Part shown: piece by piece, positions 16,956 to 26,698 of the stretch | Layout of the letters: each line of letters starts with the position of its first letter | How positions within the stretch are numbered: the stretch's first letter is position 1 | NCBI RefSeq assembly: GCF_002204795.1 | Contig: NZ_NIXO01000010.1 | Location: forward strand, 62,001-126,000 | Length of the DNA stretch: 64,000 nucleotides | Direction: 5' to 3' | From: Pseudomonas sp. K2I15 | GTDB taxonomy: Bacteria > Pseudomonadota > Gammaproteobacteria > Pseudomonadales > Pseudomonadaceae | Notes under the pieces: model-generated | What the model saw: the letters and a program-made list of their open reading frames with translations, nothing else | What the model was told of the DNA's origin: nothing | The model's database searches: none | Position numbers and translations under genes: made by a program

Positions 16956-18899
16956 TCAGAACTTGAAGCGACCCACCAGGCCCTTGAGCTGACCGGAAAT
17001 ATCCGTCAACCGTCCGGACCCGGTCTGGGCCGAATGAGCAAAGCCTTCCACCAACTGGGCATCGGCATGGATCTGCGCGATGTGCCGGTTGATCTCTTCG
17101 GCCACCTGGTGCTGTTCCTCGGCGGCCGTGGCGATCTGGGTGTTCTGGTCGCGAATCGAGTCGACCGAGCCACGGATCTTGTCGAAGCTGTCGCGGGCCT
17201 GCTGGATGCGCTCCACGCTGGTGTGCGAGACCTGCAGGCTGCCCTGCATCTGCAGGGTGACTTCCTGGGTGCGGCGGGCGAGGTTGCCGAGCAGGCTGTC
17301 GATCTCGCCGGTGGAATCGGCGGTGCGTCGGGCGAGGGCGCGGACTTCGTCGGCCACCACGGCAAACCCACGGCCCTGGTCACCGGCTCGAGCGGCTTCG
17401 ATGGCGGCGTTGAGGGCCAGCAGGTTGGTTTGCTCGGCAATCGAACGGATGGTGTCGAGGATGGTGTTGATGTTCTTGCTGTCCTGTTCGAGCAACTGCA
17501 TGGTCTGGGTCGACTTTTGCAGGTCTTCGCTCAGCTTGAGTACGCTGCCGGTGGCTTCGCCGATGTGTTGCTGGCCATCGTGCACGTCCCGATAACCTTC
17601 GTCGGCACTCGAGGCCGCCGCGCTGCACGAACGTGCGACTTCGTTGGCGGTGGCCACCATTTCGTTGAACGCGGTGCTGACCAGCTCCACGGCTTCGCGC
17701 TGGCGGCCGGCGGCCTGGTTCATGTTGTGCGCGACTTCACGGGTGTCGGCGGCCGCGGTTTGCAGGTCGGATGAGGCGCTGCCGATGCGCTGCACCAACT
17801 GGGCGATCATGCTCAAAAACTGGTTGAACCAGCCTGCCAGGCTGGCGGTTTCGTCCTTGCCTTGTACCTTGAGCTGGCGGGTGAGGTCGCCTTCACCTTC
17901 GGCGATTTCTTGCAGGCCGTCGGCCACGCCACGAATCGGGCGCACGATCACACGCGCGAAGCTGGCGCCGACAATGGCGAAGATCACCGCCAATGCCGCC
18001 GCGATGGCGACGATCAGCCAAGTCAGGCGTGTCGCGCCGGCCATCACTTCGTCACGCTTGATCAGGCCGATAAAGCGCCAGCCCAGGCCTTGGGAGCTGA
18101 CCACGTTGGCCATGTACGGCACGCCGTCAATCTCGACCTGGGTCACGCCGTCGCCGCGCTTGGCCAGTTCGGCATAGTTGGGGCCCAGGTCGGCCATTGG
18201 CTTGAAGTTGTGCTTGGCGTCGCTCGGGTCTACCAGCACGTTGCCGTTGGCTTCCACCAGCATCAGGTAGCCGCTGTCGCCCAGCTTGATGTTGCGCACC
18301 AGTTCGGTGAGTTGCTTGAGGGACACATCCAGGCCGACCACACCCAGGATATTGCCGGTGGCGTCGGCGACGGTGTGCACGGTGCCGATCAGCACCACAT
18401 CGTCCGGTGCCCAATAGTAGGCGCCAGTGCGCACGGTGGTACCCGGCGCGGCGATGGCAGCTTTGTACCAGGGGCGTACGCGCGGGTCGTAGTTATTCAG
18501 TTTGGTATCGTCAGGCCAACTGGCGTATCCGCCGTCGCTCAGGCCCAGGGACAGGTAGGCGGTGCTCGGATGGCTTTTGGCGAACTGGTCGAAAATCGCC
18601 AGCAGGTCTTTGTTCGTCGGGGTCAGCGGGGTTTGCGCGGCGTCGGCGCCGGCGTAGCTCTTGAGGTCCTTGGCCGCGACAACGCGCGGGTCCTTGGCCA
18701 CGTAGTCGACGTTCTGGCTGATGCCGTCGAAGAACTGCTTCATGCCATTGTCGATCTGGCGGATCTCGCGACCGCTGCTGTCGAGGAAGTTGGCCAAGGC
18801 CCCGTCGCGCACATTCAGCACAACGAGCACGGCCACCAGGATGACCGGCAGGCACGCGATGGCCGCAAAGGCCCAGGTCAGCTTCTGCTTGATATTCAT
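16956..18899 (-). CDS. Methyl-accepting chemotaxis protein with dCache sensor
   Basis: A 647-residue transmembrane receptor: TM1 about 10-30, periplasmic dCache domain about 35-280, TM2 about 288-310, HAMP about 312-365, then a long signalling domain with [18 protein letters not shown]. The sensor contains Y-D-P-R-V-R-P-W-Y, fitting the YxxxxRxWY part of the amino-acid dCache motif, and G-L-D-V-S provides the distal Asp. The usual Y-x-D is replaced by A-Y-Y-W-A-P, so the ligand may be an amine or another compound instead of a standard amino acid. It is monocistronic, next to a degraded monooxygenase gene. Confidence 0.9.
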   Translation of the reverse strand: MNIKQKLTWAFAAIACLPVILVAVLVVLNVRDGALANFLDSSGREIRQIDNGMKQFFDGISQNVDYVAKDPRVVAAKDLKSYAGADAAQTPLTPTNKDLLAIFDQFAKSHPSTAYLSLGLSDGGYASWPDDTKLNNYDPRVRPWYKAAIAAPGTTVRTGAYYWAPDDVVLIGTVHTVADATGNILGVVGLDVSLKQLTELVRNIKLGDSGYLMLVEANGNVLVDPSDAKHNFKPMADLGPNYAELAKRGDGVTQVEIDGVPYMANVVSSQGLGWRFIGLIKRDEVMAGATRLTWLIVAIAAALAVIFAIVGASFARVIVRPIRGVADGLQEIAEGEGDLTRQLKVQGKDETASLAGWFNQFLSMIAQLVQRIGSASSDLQTAAADTREVAHNMNQAAGRQREAVELVSTAFNEMVATANEVARSCSAAASSADEGYRDVHDGQQHIGEATGSVLKLSEDLQKSTQTMQLLEQDSKNINTILDTIRSIAEQTNLLALNAAIEAARAGDQGRGFAVVADEVRALARRTADSTGEIDSLLGNLARRTQEVTLQMQGSLQVSHTSVERIQQARDSFDKIRGSVDSIRDQNTQIATAAEEQHQVAEEINRHIAQIHADAQLVEGFAHSAQTGSGRLTDISGQLKGLVGRFKF

Positions 18900-19090
18900 G
18901 ATTTCACCCGCGGGTATTTATAGTTTTTGGCAAGGAGGAAACAGTAGCGTCGAGCGTCGCATGTGTTGTGGTGAGTACGGTGTAGCCCATGCATACCCCC
19001 TGTATATCGACTGAGGGGGCGCGCACTTGAGGCTGGAGGGGGTGTTTAAGCGGGGAAGGGCAGGAGGGTGCGATGGGGCCAAGCCCCGCG

Positions 19091-19813
19091 TTACAGCGGG
19101 GTCAGCACATTCATCACCGTGTCCAGCGCCACGCGGGTGTCATCCAGCTGCACCAGGGAGGCATGCCGGGCGCCGAGGGCGTCGCGGTTCTGGATGGCGG
19201 TAAGGATGGCCTTGTGGCGGGGCAGGCTCAGGCCCTGGATATCCGGGCGGCGGTTGGTGATGTTGATCGACTCGCGCAACGGCAACGACAGCATGTTGCA
19301 CATGTAGGCGAGCAGGTCGTTGCGGGTGGCGTCGGCAATCGCGCGGTGGAAGTCCAGGTCGGCCTGCAACAGCGCTTCGTGGGTGTTCGCGGTTTCCATG
19401 CCGAGGTAGGCTTTTTCGATGGTGGTGATGTCGGCGTCGGTGGCGGTGGTCGCCGCCATGGCGGCGATTTCCGGCTCCAGGATCCGGCGTACACCGGCCA
19501 GCGTGTTGAAAAACTCGCTGTGGGGCGTCGACTGCATCAGCCAGGACAGCACGTCCGGGTCCAGCAAGTGCCACTGCACCCGGGGGCGCACAACCGCGCC
19601 GACCTTGGGCTTGGAAATCACCAGGCCCTTGGCGCTCAGTACCCGAGTGGCCTCCCGCAATACCGACCGGCTGACTTTGTATTCCTCGCACAGGGTGGCC
19701 TCCATGGGCAATCGTTCTTCCGGCTTGAAGCGCCCGGAAACGATGTGCATGCCCAAGTCCTGAACGATTTGGGCGTGCATGCTCTTGCGCGGCTTGGTCG
19801 GCTGCTGATCCAT
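19091..19813 (-). CDS. FadR-subfamily GntR regulator of the arabinose genes
   Basis: A 240-residue regulator. The N-terminal winged helix (about 10-80) has L-P-M-E-A-T-L-C-E-E-Y-K-V-S-R-S-V-L-R-E-A, typical of GntR proteins. The C-terminal FCD ligand domain (about 95-225) carries D-L-D-F-H-R-A-I-A-D-A-T and a late H-x-x-I/L segment for metal-assisted acid binding. FadR members often sense sugar acids. It lies 56 bases downstream of the arabonate dehydratase gene on the same strand, so it is probably co-transcribed. Three sites in the cluster match the FadR-subfamily operator TNGT-N3-ACNA, making it the probable repressor of the whole L-arabinose set. Arabonate or keto-deoxy-arabonate is a likely effector (inference). 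Confidence 0.88.
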   Translation of the reverse strand: MDQQPTKPRKSMHAQIVQDLGMHIVSGRFKPEERLPMEATLCEEYKVSRSVLREATRVLSAKGLVISKPKVGAVVRPRVQWHLLDPDVLSWLMQSTPHSEFFNTLAGVRRILEPEIAAMAATTATDADITTIEKAYLGMETANTHEALLQADLDFHRAIADATRNDLLAYMCNMLSLPLRESINITNRRPDIQGLSLPRHKAILTAIQNRDALGARHASLVQLDDTRVALDTVMNVLTPL

Positions 19814-19869
19814 AACAGGAAGGCTACTCTGGCGAAATTGGCGGCATCATAGCATTCCTCCCGTCCCAA

Positions 19870-21606
19870 TTAGTGGGAATGACGCGGCACTTCGGCGCCA
19901 CGGCAGCCCACCAGGAAGTCGAAGTCGCAGCCCTGGTCTGCCTGCAATACGTGGTCGATGTACAGCTGCCGGTAGCCCCCGACAATCAGTTGCTGTGGTG
20001 GTGCAAGGTCGGCCATGCGTGCTGCCAGTTCGGCGTCCGGGATGTCCAGGTGCAGGCGCCCGTTGGCGCAATCCAGTTCGATCCAGTCGCCTTCTTTCAC
20101 CGTGGCCAGGGGGCCGCCGGCTGCCGCTTCCGGTGCCACGTGCAGCACCACGGTGCCATAGGCCGTACCGCTCATGCGCGCATCGGAAATACGCACCATG
20201 TCCGTTACGCCCTGGGCCAGCAGTTTGGCCGGCAAGCCCATGTTGCCGACTTCCGCCATGCCCGGGTAACCCTTGGGGCCGCAGTTTTTCATCACCAGGA
20301 TCGAGTTGGCATCCACGTCCAGTTCCGGGTCGTTGATCCGTTCCTTGTACATGTCGAAGTTCTCGAACACCACCGCGCGCCCGCGATGCTGCATCAGTTC
20401 AGCGCTGGCCGCCGAAGGCTTGAGCACCGCACCCAGTGGGGCGAGGTTGCCACGCAGCACACAGATACCGCCGTCGGCGCGGATCGGGTTGTCGAGGGTG
20501 CGGATCACTTCGTCCTGGCCGTAGATCGGCGCGTCCTTGGTGTTTTCGCCGAGGGACTTGCCGTTGACGGTCAACGCGTTTGGGTGCGGGATCAGGTTGG
20601 CTTCACCGAGGCGGCGCAGCACCGCCGGCAGGCCACCGGCGTAGTAGAACTCTTCCATCAAAAAACGCCCGGACGGTTGCAGGTCGACGATGGTCGGCAT
20701 GCCACGGCCCATGCGGGTCCAGTCGTCCAGGTCAAGCTCGACACCGATGCGCCCGGCGATGGCTTTCAGGTGAATCACCGCGTTGGTCGAGCCGCCGATG
20801 GCGGCGTTGACACGGATCGCATTCTCGAAGGCCTCCTTGGTCAGGATCTTCGACAGCTTCAAGTCTTCACGCACCATCTCTACCGCACGCATGCCAGACA
20901 TGTGCGCCAGCACATAACGCCGTGCATCCACCGCCGGAATCGCCGCGTTGTGGGGCAGGGAAGTGCCCAGTGCTTCGGCCATGCAGGCCATGGTCGAGGC
21001 GGTGCCCATGGTGTTGCAGGTGCCCGCCGAGCGCGACATGCCGCCTTCGGCCGCGAGGAAATCGTCGAGGGTGATGGTGCCTGCCTTGACTTGTTCGCTG
21101 AGCTGCCACACCACGGTGCCCGAGCCGATGTCCTGGCCCTTGTGCTTGCCGTTGAGCATCGGCCCGCCGGTGACGACGATCGCCGGTACGTCGCAACTGG
21201 CGGCGCCCATCAGCAGTGCCGGGGTGGTTTTGTCACAGCCGGTCAGCAGCACCACGCCGTCGATGGGGTTGCCGCGAATGGCTTCTTCAACGTCCATGCT
21301 GGCCAGGTTGCGGGTGAGCATGGCGGTGGGGCGCAGGTTCGATTCGCCGTTGGAGAACACTGGGAACTCCACGGGAAAGCCACCCGCTTCAATCACCCCG
21401 CGTTTCACATGCTCGGCAATCTGGCGGAAGTGCGCGTTGCAGGGCGTCAGTTCCGACCAGGTGTTGCAGATCCCGATGATCGGCTTGCCATGGAACTGGT
21501 GATCGGCAATCCCCTGGTTTTTCATCCAGCTGCGGTACATGAAGCCGTTTTTGTCGGCAGTACCAAACCAGCTGGCGGAGCGCAGGACGGGCTTTTTCTC
21601 GGACAT
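19870..21606 (-). CDS. L-arabonate dehydratase (IlvD/Edd family)
   Basis: A 578-residue iron-sulfur dehydratase. Cys56 (E-L-T-P-C-N), Cys124 (T-G-C-D-K-T-T-P) and Cys197 (A-G-T-C-N-T-M) match the cluster-ligand spacing of sugar-acid dehydratases, and Lys126 after Cys124-Asp fits the metal-site lysine. The length and N-terminal S-W-F-G-T-A-D-K-N fit arabonate/xylonate-type members rather than IlvD proper. It would convert L-arabonate to 2-keto-3-deoxy-L-arabonate. Divergent from the MFS gene, it shares a promoter region that has two predicted GntR operators. Related enzymes act on several pentonates and D-galactonate; the AraFGH context supports arabonate. Confidence 0.88.
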   Translation of the reverse strand: MSEKKPVLRSASWFGTADKNGFMYRSWMKNQGIADHQFHGKPIIGICNTWSELTPCNAHFRQIAEHVKRGVIEAGGFPVEFPVFSNGESNLRPTAMLTRNLASMDVEEAIRGNPIDGVVLLTGCDKTTPALLMGAASCDVPAIVVTGGPMLNGKHKGQDIGSGTVVWQLSEQVKAGTITLDDFLAAEGGMSRSAGTCNTMGTASTMACMAEALGTSLPHNAAIPAVDARRYVLAHMSGMRAVEMVREDLKLSKILTKEAFENAIRVNAAIGGSTNAVIHLKAIAGRIGVELDLDDWTRMGRGMPTIVDLQPSGRFLMEEFYYAGGLPAVLRRLGEANLIPHPNALTVNGKSLGENTKDAPIYGQDEVIRTLDNPIRADGGICVLRGNLAPLGAVLKPSAASAELMQHRGRAVVFENFDMYKERINDPELDVDANSILVMKNCGPKGYPGMAEVGNMGLPAKLLAQGVTDMVRISDARMSGTAYGTVVLHVAPEAAAGGPLATVKEGDWIELDCANGRLHLDIPDAELAARMADLAPPQQLIVGGYRQLYIDHVLQADQGCDFDFLVGCRGAEVPRHSH

Positions 21607-21620
21607 GATGTGTTCTCTTA

Positions 21621-21631
21621 TTGTAAGACTA
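21621..21631. promoter_or_regulatory. Predicted GntR operator near the dehydratase start
   Basis: TTGTAAGACTA fits the FadR-subfamily consensus TNGT-N3-ACNA exactly. It lies 15 bases before the dehydratase ATG, where a bound repressor would block transcription or elongation. Confidence 0.5.
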
Positions 21632-21691
21632 TATTGATCTAATCTCGGCTTAACATAGGCGTAAAATCGCCGCTTTGGAAGTGTTGTTGAT

Positions 21692-21710
21692 TAAATAGTA
21701 ATACTATATA
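21692..21710. promoter_or_regulatory. Predicted GntR operator in the divergent promoter
   Basis: TAAATAGT-AAT-ACTATATA is a near-perfect inverted repeat with a 3-bp centre and fits TNGT-N3-ACNA. The 18 bases TGTTGTTGATTAAATAGT ending in its left arm recur at 31519-31536, before the mutarotase/SDR pair. It would control the dehydratase-gntR and the MFS-to-araH transcripts. Confidence 0.75.
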
Positions 21711-21798
21711 GTCCGATTCAACGAGGCTTGGCCCTGGCGGTTTTCCGCGAGAGGCGACCCGCAACGCTCTATAAAAATAACAATCGGAGACTGCTCAC

Positions 21799-23121
21799 AT
21801 GAGCCAGGAACAGCGGCTGATACGTCGCATCACGCTGAAACTGATTCCTTTCCTGATCTTGCTGTACCTGATTGCCTACGTGGACCGCTCGGCCGTGGGC
21901 TTCGCCAAATTGCACATGGGCGCGGATGTCGGCATCGGCGATGCCGCGTATGGCTTGGGGGCAGGGCTGTTCTTTATTGGCTACTTCCTGCTGGAGATCC
22001 CCAGCAACCTGATGCTTGACCGTTTCGGTGCCCGGCGCTGGTTTGCGCGGATCATGGTCACCTGGGGCGCCATCACCATTGGCATGGCGTTCGTCCAGGG
22101 CCCCCACAGTTTCTATGTGATGCGCTTTCTGCTGGGCGCAGCGGAAGCCGGGTTCTTCCCGGGCGTCCTCTACTACATCACCCAATGGTTTCCGGTGCGC
22201 CATCGCGGCAAGATCCTCGGGCTGTTCATCCTGTCCCAACCCATCGCCATGATGATCACCGGCCCCGTGGCGGGCGGCCTGCTCGGCATGGACGGGATCC
22301 TCGGCCTGCACGGTTGGCAGTGGTTGTTCATTGTCATTGGTACCCCGGCGATCCTGCTGACCTGGCCGGTGCTGCGTTACCTGCCGGACGGGCCGCACCA
22401 GGTCAAATGGATGGACCAGGCCGAGAAGGACTGGCTCACCGGTGAGCTGGCCAAAGACCTGCAAGCCTACGGCCAGACCCGGCACGGCAACCCGCTGCAT
22501 GCGCTGAAGGACAAACGCGTATTGCTGCTGGCGCTGTTCTACCTGCCGGTGACCTTGAGCATCTATGGCCTGGGCCTGTGGCTGCCGACCTTGATCAAAC
22601 AGTTCGGCGGCAGCGACCTGACCACCGGCTTCGTATCGGCGGTGCCCTACCTCTTCGGGATCATCGGTTTGCTGATCATCCCGCGCAGTTCCGACCGCCT
22701 GAATGATCGCTACGGCCACCTGGCGGTGCTTTACGTGTTGGGCGCCATTGGCCTGTTCTTCAGCGCCTGGTTGACGGCGCCGCTGTGGCAACTGGCAGCG
22801 CTGTGCCTGGTGGCGTTCGCGCTGTTCTCGTGCACGGCGGTGTTCTGGACCTTGCCCGGGCGGTTTTTTGCCGGCGCCAGCGCGGCGGCGGGCATCGCCT
22901 TGATCAATTCGGTGGGCAACCTTGGCGGCTACATCGGCCCGTTCGTGATCGGCGCACTCAAGGAGTACACCGGCAACCTCGCGTCGGGCTTGTACTTCCT
23001 GGCGTGCGTGATGGTGTTCGGTGTGGTGTTGACCGGCGTGGTGTATCGGCTGCTGGAGCGCAAGCACGTGCTGCCACCCGACCAGTTCGCCGCCAGCGCC
23101 CGCGGCGCCACGCGTACTTAA
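21799..23121 (+). CDS. MFS sugar-acid transporter (anion:cation symporter family)
   Basis: A 440-residue inner-membrane permease with 12 hydrophobic segments. Y-V-D-R-S-A-V-G-F-A in the first helix and D-R-F-G-A-R-R after the second are typical of the ACS family, which carries galactonate, tartrate, phthalate and related acids. G-A-A-E-A-G-F-F-P-G is the family motif in the fourth helix. The start has CGGAGA upstream. It is the first gene of an operon running through araH. Since arabinose itself has its own ABC importer here, this permease probably brings in arabonate or a similar acid. Confidence 0.88.
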   Translation: MSQEQRLIRRITLKLIPFLILLYLIAYVDRSAVGFAKLHMGADVGIGDAAYGLGAGLFFIGYFLLEIPSNLMLDRFGARRWFARIMVTWGAITIGMAFVQGPHSFYVMRFLLGAAEAGFFPGVLYYITQWFPVRHRGKILGLFILSQPIAMMITGPVAGGLLGMDGILGLHGWQWLFIVIGTPAILLTWPVLRYLPDGPHQVKWMDQAEKDWLTGELAKDLQAYGQTRHGNPLHALKDKRVLLLALFYLPVTLSIYGLGLWLPTLIKQFGGSDLTTGFVSAVPYLFGIIGLLIIPRSSDRLNDRYGHLAVLYVLGAIGLFFSAWLTAPLWQLAALCLVAFALFSCTAVFWTLPGRFFAGASAAAGIALINSVGNLGGYIGPFVIGALKEYTGNLASGLYFLACVMVFGVVLTGVVYRLLERKHVLPPDQFAASARGATRT

Positions 23122-23142
23122 TTGGCAATCAGGAGAACACTC

Positions 23143-24135
23143 ATGGGTTTAGTGCAGTTTGAATTGAGTAACGGCGAACGCCGGGTGGGCGTGGTCGAGG
23201 GCGGGCAGGTGCGCGAGGTGCACTCCGCACGCACGGTGCGCGACCTGGCACTCGCCGCCATCGAGGCGGGTGTCACTTTGCAACAGCAGGTGGAGCGTCT
23301 GGGCCTTGGGGCCAGCCACGACTACGCCGAACTGCTGGCCGCGCAGCGCATCCTGCCGCCGCTGGATCACCCGGACCCGGCGCATATGCTGGTCAGCGGT
23401 ACCGGCCTGACCCACCTGGGCAGCGCGTCGGCGCGGGACAAGATGCACCAGCAGGCCGGTGACGAGAGCACGATGACCGACACCATGCGCATCTTCAAAT
23501 GGGGCGTGGAGGGCGGCAAACCCGCCTCTGGCCAGGCCGGTGTGCAGCCGGAGTGGTTCTACAAGGGCGACGGCAGCATCGTGGTGCGCCCGGGCCAGCC
23601 GTTCCCGGTGCCGGCCTTTGCCGAAGACGCCGGCGAAGAGCCGGAAATCGCCGGGCTGTATGTGATTGGTCACGACGGCAAACCCTATCGGCTGGGCTAC
23701 GCGGTGGGCAACGAGTTTTCCGACCACGTAATGGAACGCAAGAATTACCTGTACCTGGCCCACTCCAAACTGCGCAGTTGCAGCTATGGTCCAGAGTTGC
23801 GTCTGGGTGAATTGCCCAAGCACCTGGCGGGCACCAGCCGTATCGTGCGTAACGGCGAGGTACTGTGGCAGAACGAATTCCTCAGTGGCGAAGCCAACAT
23901 GTGCCACAGCCTTGAAAACCTTGAATACCACCACTTCAAATACAGCCAGTTCCTGCGGCCCGGGGATGTACATATCCACTTCTTCGGCACGGCAACCCTG
24001 TCGTTTGCCGACGGCATTCGTACCCAGCCGGGCGACGTGTTCGAAATCAGCCAGGCCGAATTCGGCGCACCCTTGATCAACGGCATTGCGCTGGTTGATG
24101 GGGTCGTGGCACCCGGCGGCGTAGGCACTCTTTAA
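23143..24135 (+). CDS. AraD1 family protein, probable 2-keto-3-deoxy-L-arabonate dehydratase
   Basis: A 330-residue protein of the fumarylacetoacetate-hydrolase superfamily AraD1/GguC group. It shows L-V-S-G-T-G-L-T-H-L-G, K-W-G-V-E-G-G-K-P, E-P-E-I-A-G-L-Y-V-I and C-H-S-L-E-N-L-E-Y-H-H, consistent with metal-dependent enolate chemistry. The pathway needs conversion of keto-deoxy-arabonate to 2-oxoglutarate semialdehyde, and no DHDPS-type dehydratase is present, so this gene is the candidate. The ATG has AGGAGA upstream; it lies 21 bases after the MFS gene and 11 before the dehydrogenase. Family membership is firm; the exact reaction follows from the pathway. Confidence 0.8.
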   Translation: MGLVQFELSNGERRVGVVEGGQVREVHSARTVRDLALAAIEAGVTLQQQVERLGLGASHDYAELLAAQRILPPLDHPDPAHMLVSGTGLTHLGSASARDKMHQQAGDESTMTDTMRIFKWGVEGGKPASGQAGVQPEWFYKGDGSIVVRPGQPFPVPAFAEDAGEEPEIAGLYVIGHDGKPYRLGYAVGNEFSDHVMERKNYLYLAHSKLRSCSYGPELRLGELPKHLAGTSRIVRNGEVLWQNEFLSGEANMCHSLENLEYHHFKYSQFLRPGDVHIHFFGTATLSFADGIRTQPGDVFEISQAEFGAPLINGIALVDGVVAPGGVGTL

Positions 24136-24146
24136 AGGAGACAGGC

Positions 24147-25727
24147 ATGACCCAGATTTACGGCCACAACTACATCGGCGGCCAGCGCAGCGCCACCGGC
24201 AGCGTCACGCTTCAAAGCGTCGACGCCAGCACCGGCGAGGTCTTGCCCTATGATTTCTACCAGGCGACGGCGCAGGAAGTCGACGCCGCAGCCAACGCCG
24301 CCGCTGCGGCTTACCCGGCCTATCGAACCCTGAGTGCGCAGCATCGCGCGTCATTCCTGGAGGCGATAGCTGATGAGCTGGACGCCCTTGGCGATGACTT
24401 CGTCGCCTTGGTCTGCCGCGAAACAGCGCTGCCCGCCGGGCGTATCCAGGGCGAGCGCGGCCGCACCAGCGGCCAGATGCGGTTGTTCGCCAAGGTGCTG
24501 CGGCGCGGTGATTTCTACGGTGCGCGTATCGATCAGGCACTGCCGAATCGCCAGCCCTTGCCACGCCCGGATTTGCGCCAGTACCGCATCGGCCTCGGAC
24601 CGGTCGCGGTGTTTGGGGCGAGCAATTTCCCCCTGGCCTTTTCCACTGCCGGTGGCGACACCGCTGCAGCGCTGGCGGCCGGTTGCCCGGTGGTGTTCAA
24701 GGCCCACAGCGGCCACATGGCCACCGCCGAGCGGGTTGCCGATGCGATCCTTCGCGCGGCCCACAGCACCGGCATGCCCGACGGCGTGTTCAACATGATC
24801 TTCGGTGCCGGTGTGGGTGAAGCACTGGTCAAGCACCCGGCGATCCAGGCCGTGGGTTTCACCGGTTCGCTCAAGGGCGGTCGGGCCCTGTGTGATATGG
24901 CGGCTGCACGCCCGCAACCGATCCCGGTGTTCGCCGAGATGTCCAGCATCAACCCGGTCATCGTCTTGCCCCAGGCCTTAGAAGCCCGGGCAGACACTGT
25001 GGCCCGCGACCTGACGGCCTCGGTGGTACAAGGCTGCGGCCAGTTCTGCACCAATCCGGGCCTGGTGATCGGTATTGCCTCGCCACAGTTCAGTGCATTC
25101 ACCCAGCAGGTCGCCCAACTGATCGGCGACCAACCGGCGCAAACCATGCTCAACGCCGGCACCTTGAGCAGCTACGGCAAAGGCCTGAAAACGCTGCTCG
25201 CACATCCTGGCATCGAGCACCTTGCGGGCGACGTACAAGCCGGTAATCAGGCGCAGCCACAGCTGTTTAAAGCGAATGCCCGCTTGCTGATCAACGGCGA
25301 TGAAGTGCTGCAGGAAGAAGTGTTCGGCCCCACCACGGTGTTCGTCGAGGTTGCCGACCAGGCGCAACTGAGTGCCGCGTTGCACGGCCTGCACGGCCAG
25401 TTGACGGCGACGATCATCGGCGAGCCGGCAGACTTCGCGCAGTTCAGCGAACTGACACCGCTGCTGGAGCAAAAGGTCGGCCGCATCCTGCTCAACGGCT
25501 ACCCCACCGGTGTCGAGGTGTGCGACGCGATGGTCCACGGCGGGCCTTATCCGGCAACGTCCGATGCCCGCGGTACCTCGGTAGGCACCCTGGCGATCGA
25601 CCGTTTCCTGCGGCCAGTGTGCTTCCAGAATTACCCTGATAGCCTGCTCCCCGACGCGCTGAAGAATGCCAACCCCTTGCGCATTCAGCGTCTGGTGGAT
25701 GGGCAGCCGTCTCGCGAGGCGCTGTAA
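24147..25727 (+). CDS. 2-oxoglutarate semialdehyde dehydrogenase (NADP+-type ALDH)
   Basis: A 526-residue aldehyde dehydrogenase. The catalytic Cys lies in G-C-G-Q-F-C-T-N-P-G near residue 302, and the general-base Glu in F-A-E-M-S-S-I-N-P near residue 264. The cofactor region includes V-F-G-A-S-N-F-P and G-F-T-G-S-L-K-G-G. This long subfamily contains KGSADH enzymes that finish pentose and hydroxyproline oxidation by giving 2-oxoglutarate. AAGGAG precedes the start. It sits between AraD1 and the lactonase in the arabinose operon, so 2-oxoglutarate semialdehyde is the expected substrate. Confidence 0.88.
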   Translation: MTQIYGHNYIGGQRSATGSVTLQSVDASTGEVLPYDFYQATAQEVDAAANAAAAAYPAYRTLSAQHRASFLEAIADELDALGDDFVALVCRETALPAGRIQGERGRTSGQMRLFAKVLRRGDFYGARIDQALPNRQPLPRPDLRQYRIGLGPVAVFGASNFPLAFSTAGGDTAAALAAGCPVVFKAHSGHMATAERVADAILRAAHSTGMPDGVFNMIFGAGVGEALVKHPAIQAVGFTGSLKGGRALCDMAAARPQPIPVFAEMSSINPVIVLPQALEARADTVARDLTASVVQGCGQFCTNPGLVIGIASPQFSAFTQQVAQLIGDQPAQTMLNAGTLSSYGKGLKTLLAHPGIEHLAGDVQAGNQAQPQLFKANARLLINGDEVLQEEVFGPTTVFVEVADQAQLSAALHGLHGQLTATIIGEPADFAQFSELTPLLEQKVGRILLNGYPTGVEVCDAMVHGGPYPATSDARGTSVGTLAIDRFLRPVCFQNYPDSLLPDALKNANPLRIQRLVDGQPSREAL

Positions 25728-25766
25728 CCCGTACCACCTGAAAACAACAAGAAAGCAGGAGGTTTC

Positions 25767-26642
25767 ATGTCGTGGACCGCAGTCACCCCGCACCGAGCGC
25801 GACTGGGCGAAGGCCCGTTCTGGGACGTGCCGGGCCAGGCGCTGTATTGGGTGGATATCATCGGCCAGCAGGCGTTGTGCCTGAAGGGCGGGCAACTGCA
25901 CACCTGGCAACTTCCGGAGCCTGTGTCGGCATTTATTCCGTGTGCCAGCGGCGATGCACTGGTGACCCTGAGCAGCGGTGTGTACCGACTCGACCTCGAT
26001 TCGGCCCATGCCGATCCACGCCTGACCTTGCTCTGCGTCGCCGACCCGCAACCGGGCAACCGTGCCAACGAAGCCCGCTGCGACGCCCTTGGCCGGCTGT
26101 GGCTGGGCACCATGCAGAACAACATCGGCGCCCACGGTGAAGACCTGCCGGTGCTGCGGCGTTCCGGCGGCCTGTTCCGCGTGGATGTCGACGGGCAGGT
26201 CACGCCGTTGCTGCAAGGCCTGGGGATTCCCAACACTTTGCTGTGGAACGAGGAAGCCACCCACGTGCATTTCGGCGACAGCCTGGACGGCACGCTGTAT
26301 CGGCACGCGATCACCGACGCTGGCCAGCTGGAACCTGCGCAAGCCTGGTTCGGGCCTCACGATCGAGGTGGCCCGGACGGCTCGGCCATGGACGCCGACG
26401 GATACATCTGGAACGCCCGCTGGGACGGCAGTTGCCTGCTCCGGTTGACGCCGGGCGGTGAGGTCGACCGCGTGATCGAGCTACCGGTCAGCCGCCCCAC
26501 CAGTTGCGTGTTCGCCGGTCCCGATCTCAAGACCTTGTACATCACCAGCGCCGCCAGCCCGCTGAATCACCCGCTGGACGGCGCGGTACTGGCGATCGAG
26601 GTCGATGTGCCGGGGAAAATCTGTCACCGGTTTGCAGGATAA
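25767..26642 (+). CDS. SMP-30/gluconolactonase-family L-arabinolactonase
   Basis: A 291-residue six-bladed propeller. Metal ligands can be placed at Glu in L-G-E-G-P-F-W (about residue 16), Asn in G-I-P-N-T-L-L-W and Asp in G-P-D-G-S-A-M-D. N-E-A-R-C-D-A-L-G-R-L-W-L-G-T-M is the strongest family signature. It opens aldono-1,4-lactones; here the logical substrate is L-arabino-lactone made by the SDR dehydrogenase. It is cytoplasmic. Ribosome site CAGGAGG lies just upstream, and the gene follows the ALDH gene by 39 bases. Confidence 0.88.
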   Translation: MSWTAVTPHRARLGEGPFWDVPGQALYWVDIIGQQALCLKGGQLHTWQLPEPVSAFIPCASGDALVTLSSGVYRLDLDSAHADPRLTLLCVADPQPGNRANEARCDALGRLWLGTMQNNIGAHGEDLPVLRRSGGLFRVDVDGQVTPLLQGLGIPNTLLWNEEATHVHFGDSLDGTLYRHAITDAGQLEPAQAWFGPHDRGGPDGSAMDADGYIWNARWDGSCLLRLTPGGEVDRVIELPVSRPTSCVFAGPDLKTLYITSAASPLNHPLDGAVLAIEVDVPGKICHRFAG

Positions 26643-26698
26643 CCAACAGGCTTCACCGCTGTTTAACGCATTCAAAAACAACAACAAGGAGTCACCCT

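Noticed and set aside
19873..21642. 589-codon + strand ORF opposite the dehydratase
   Set aside because: Composition typical of an antisense shadow (Val, His, Gln-rich), no domain or ribosome site, while the opposite strand has clear Fe-S dehydratase motifs.
21769..23067. 432-codon - strand ORF opposite the MFS gene
   Set aside because: No recognisable domain and highly polar repeat-like composition, as expected for the reverse of a membrane protein.
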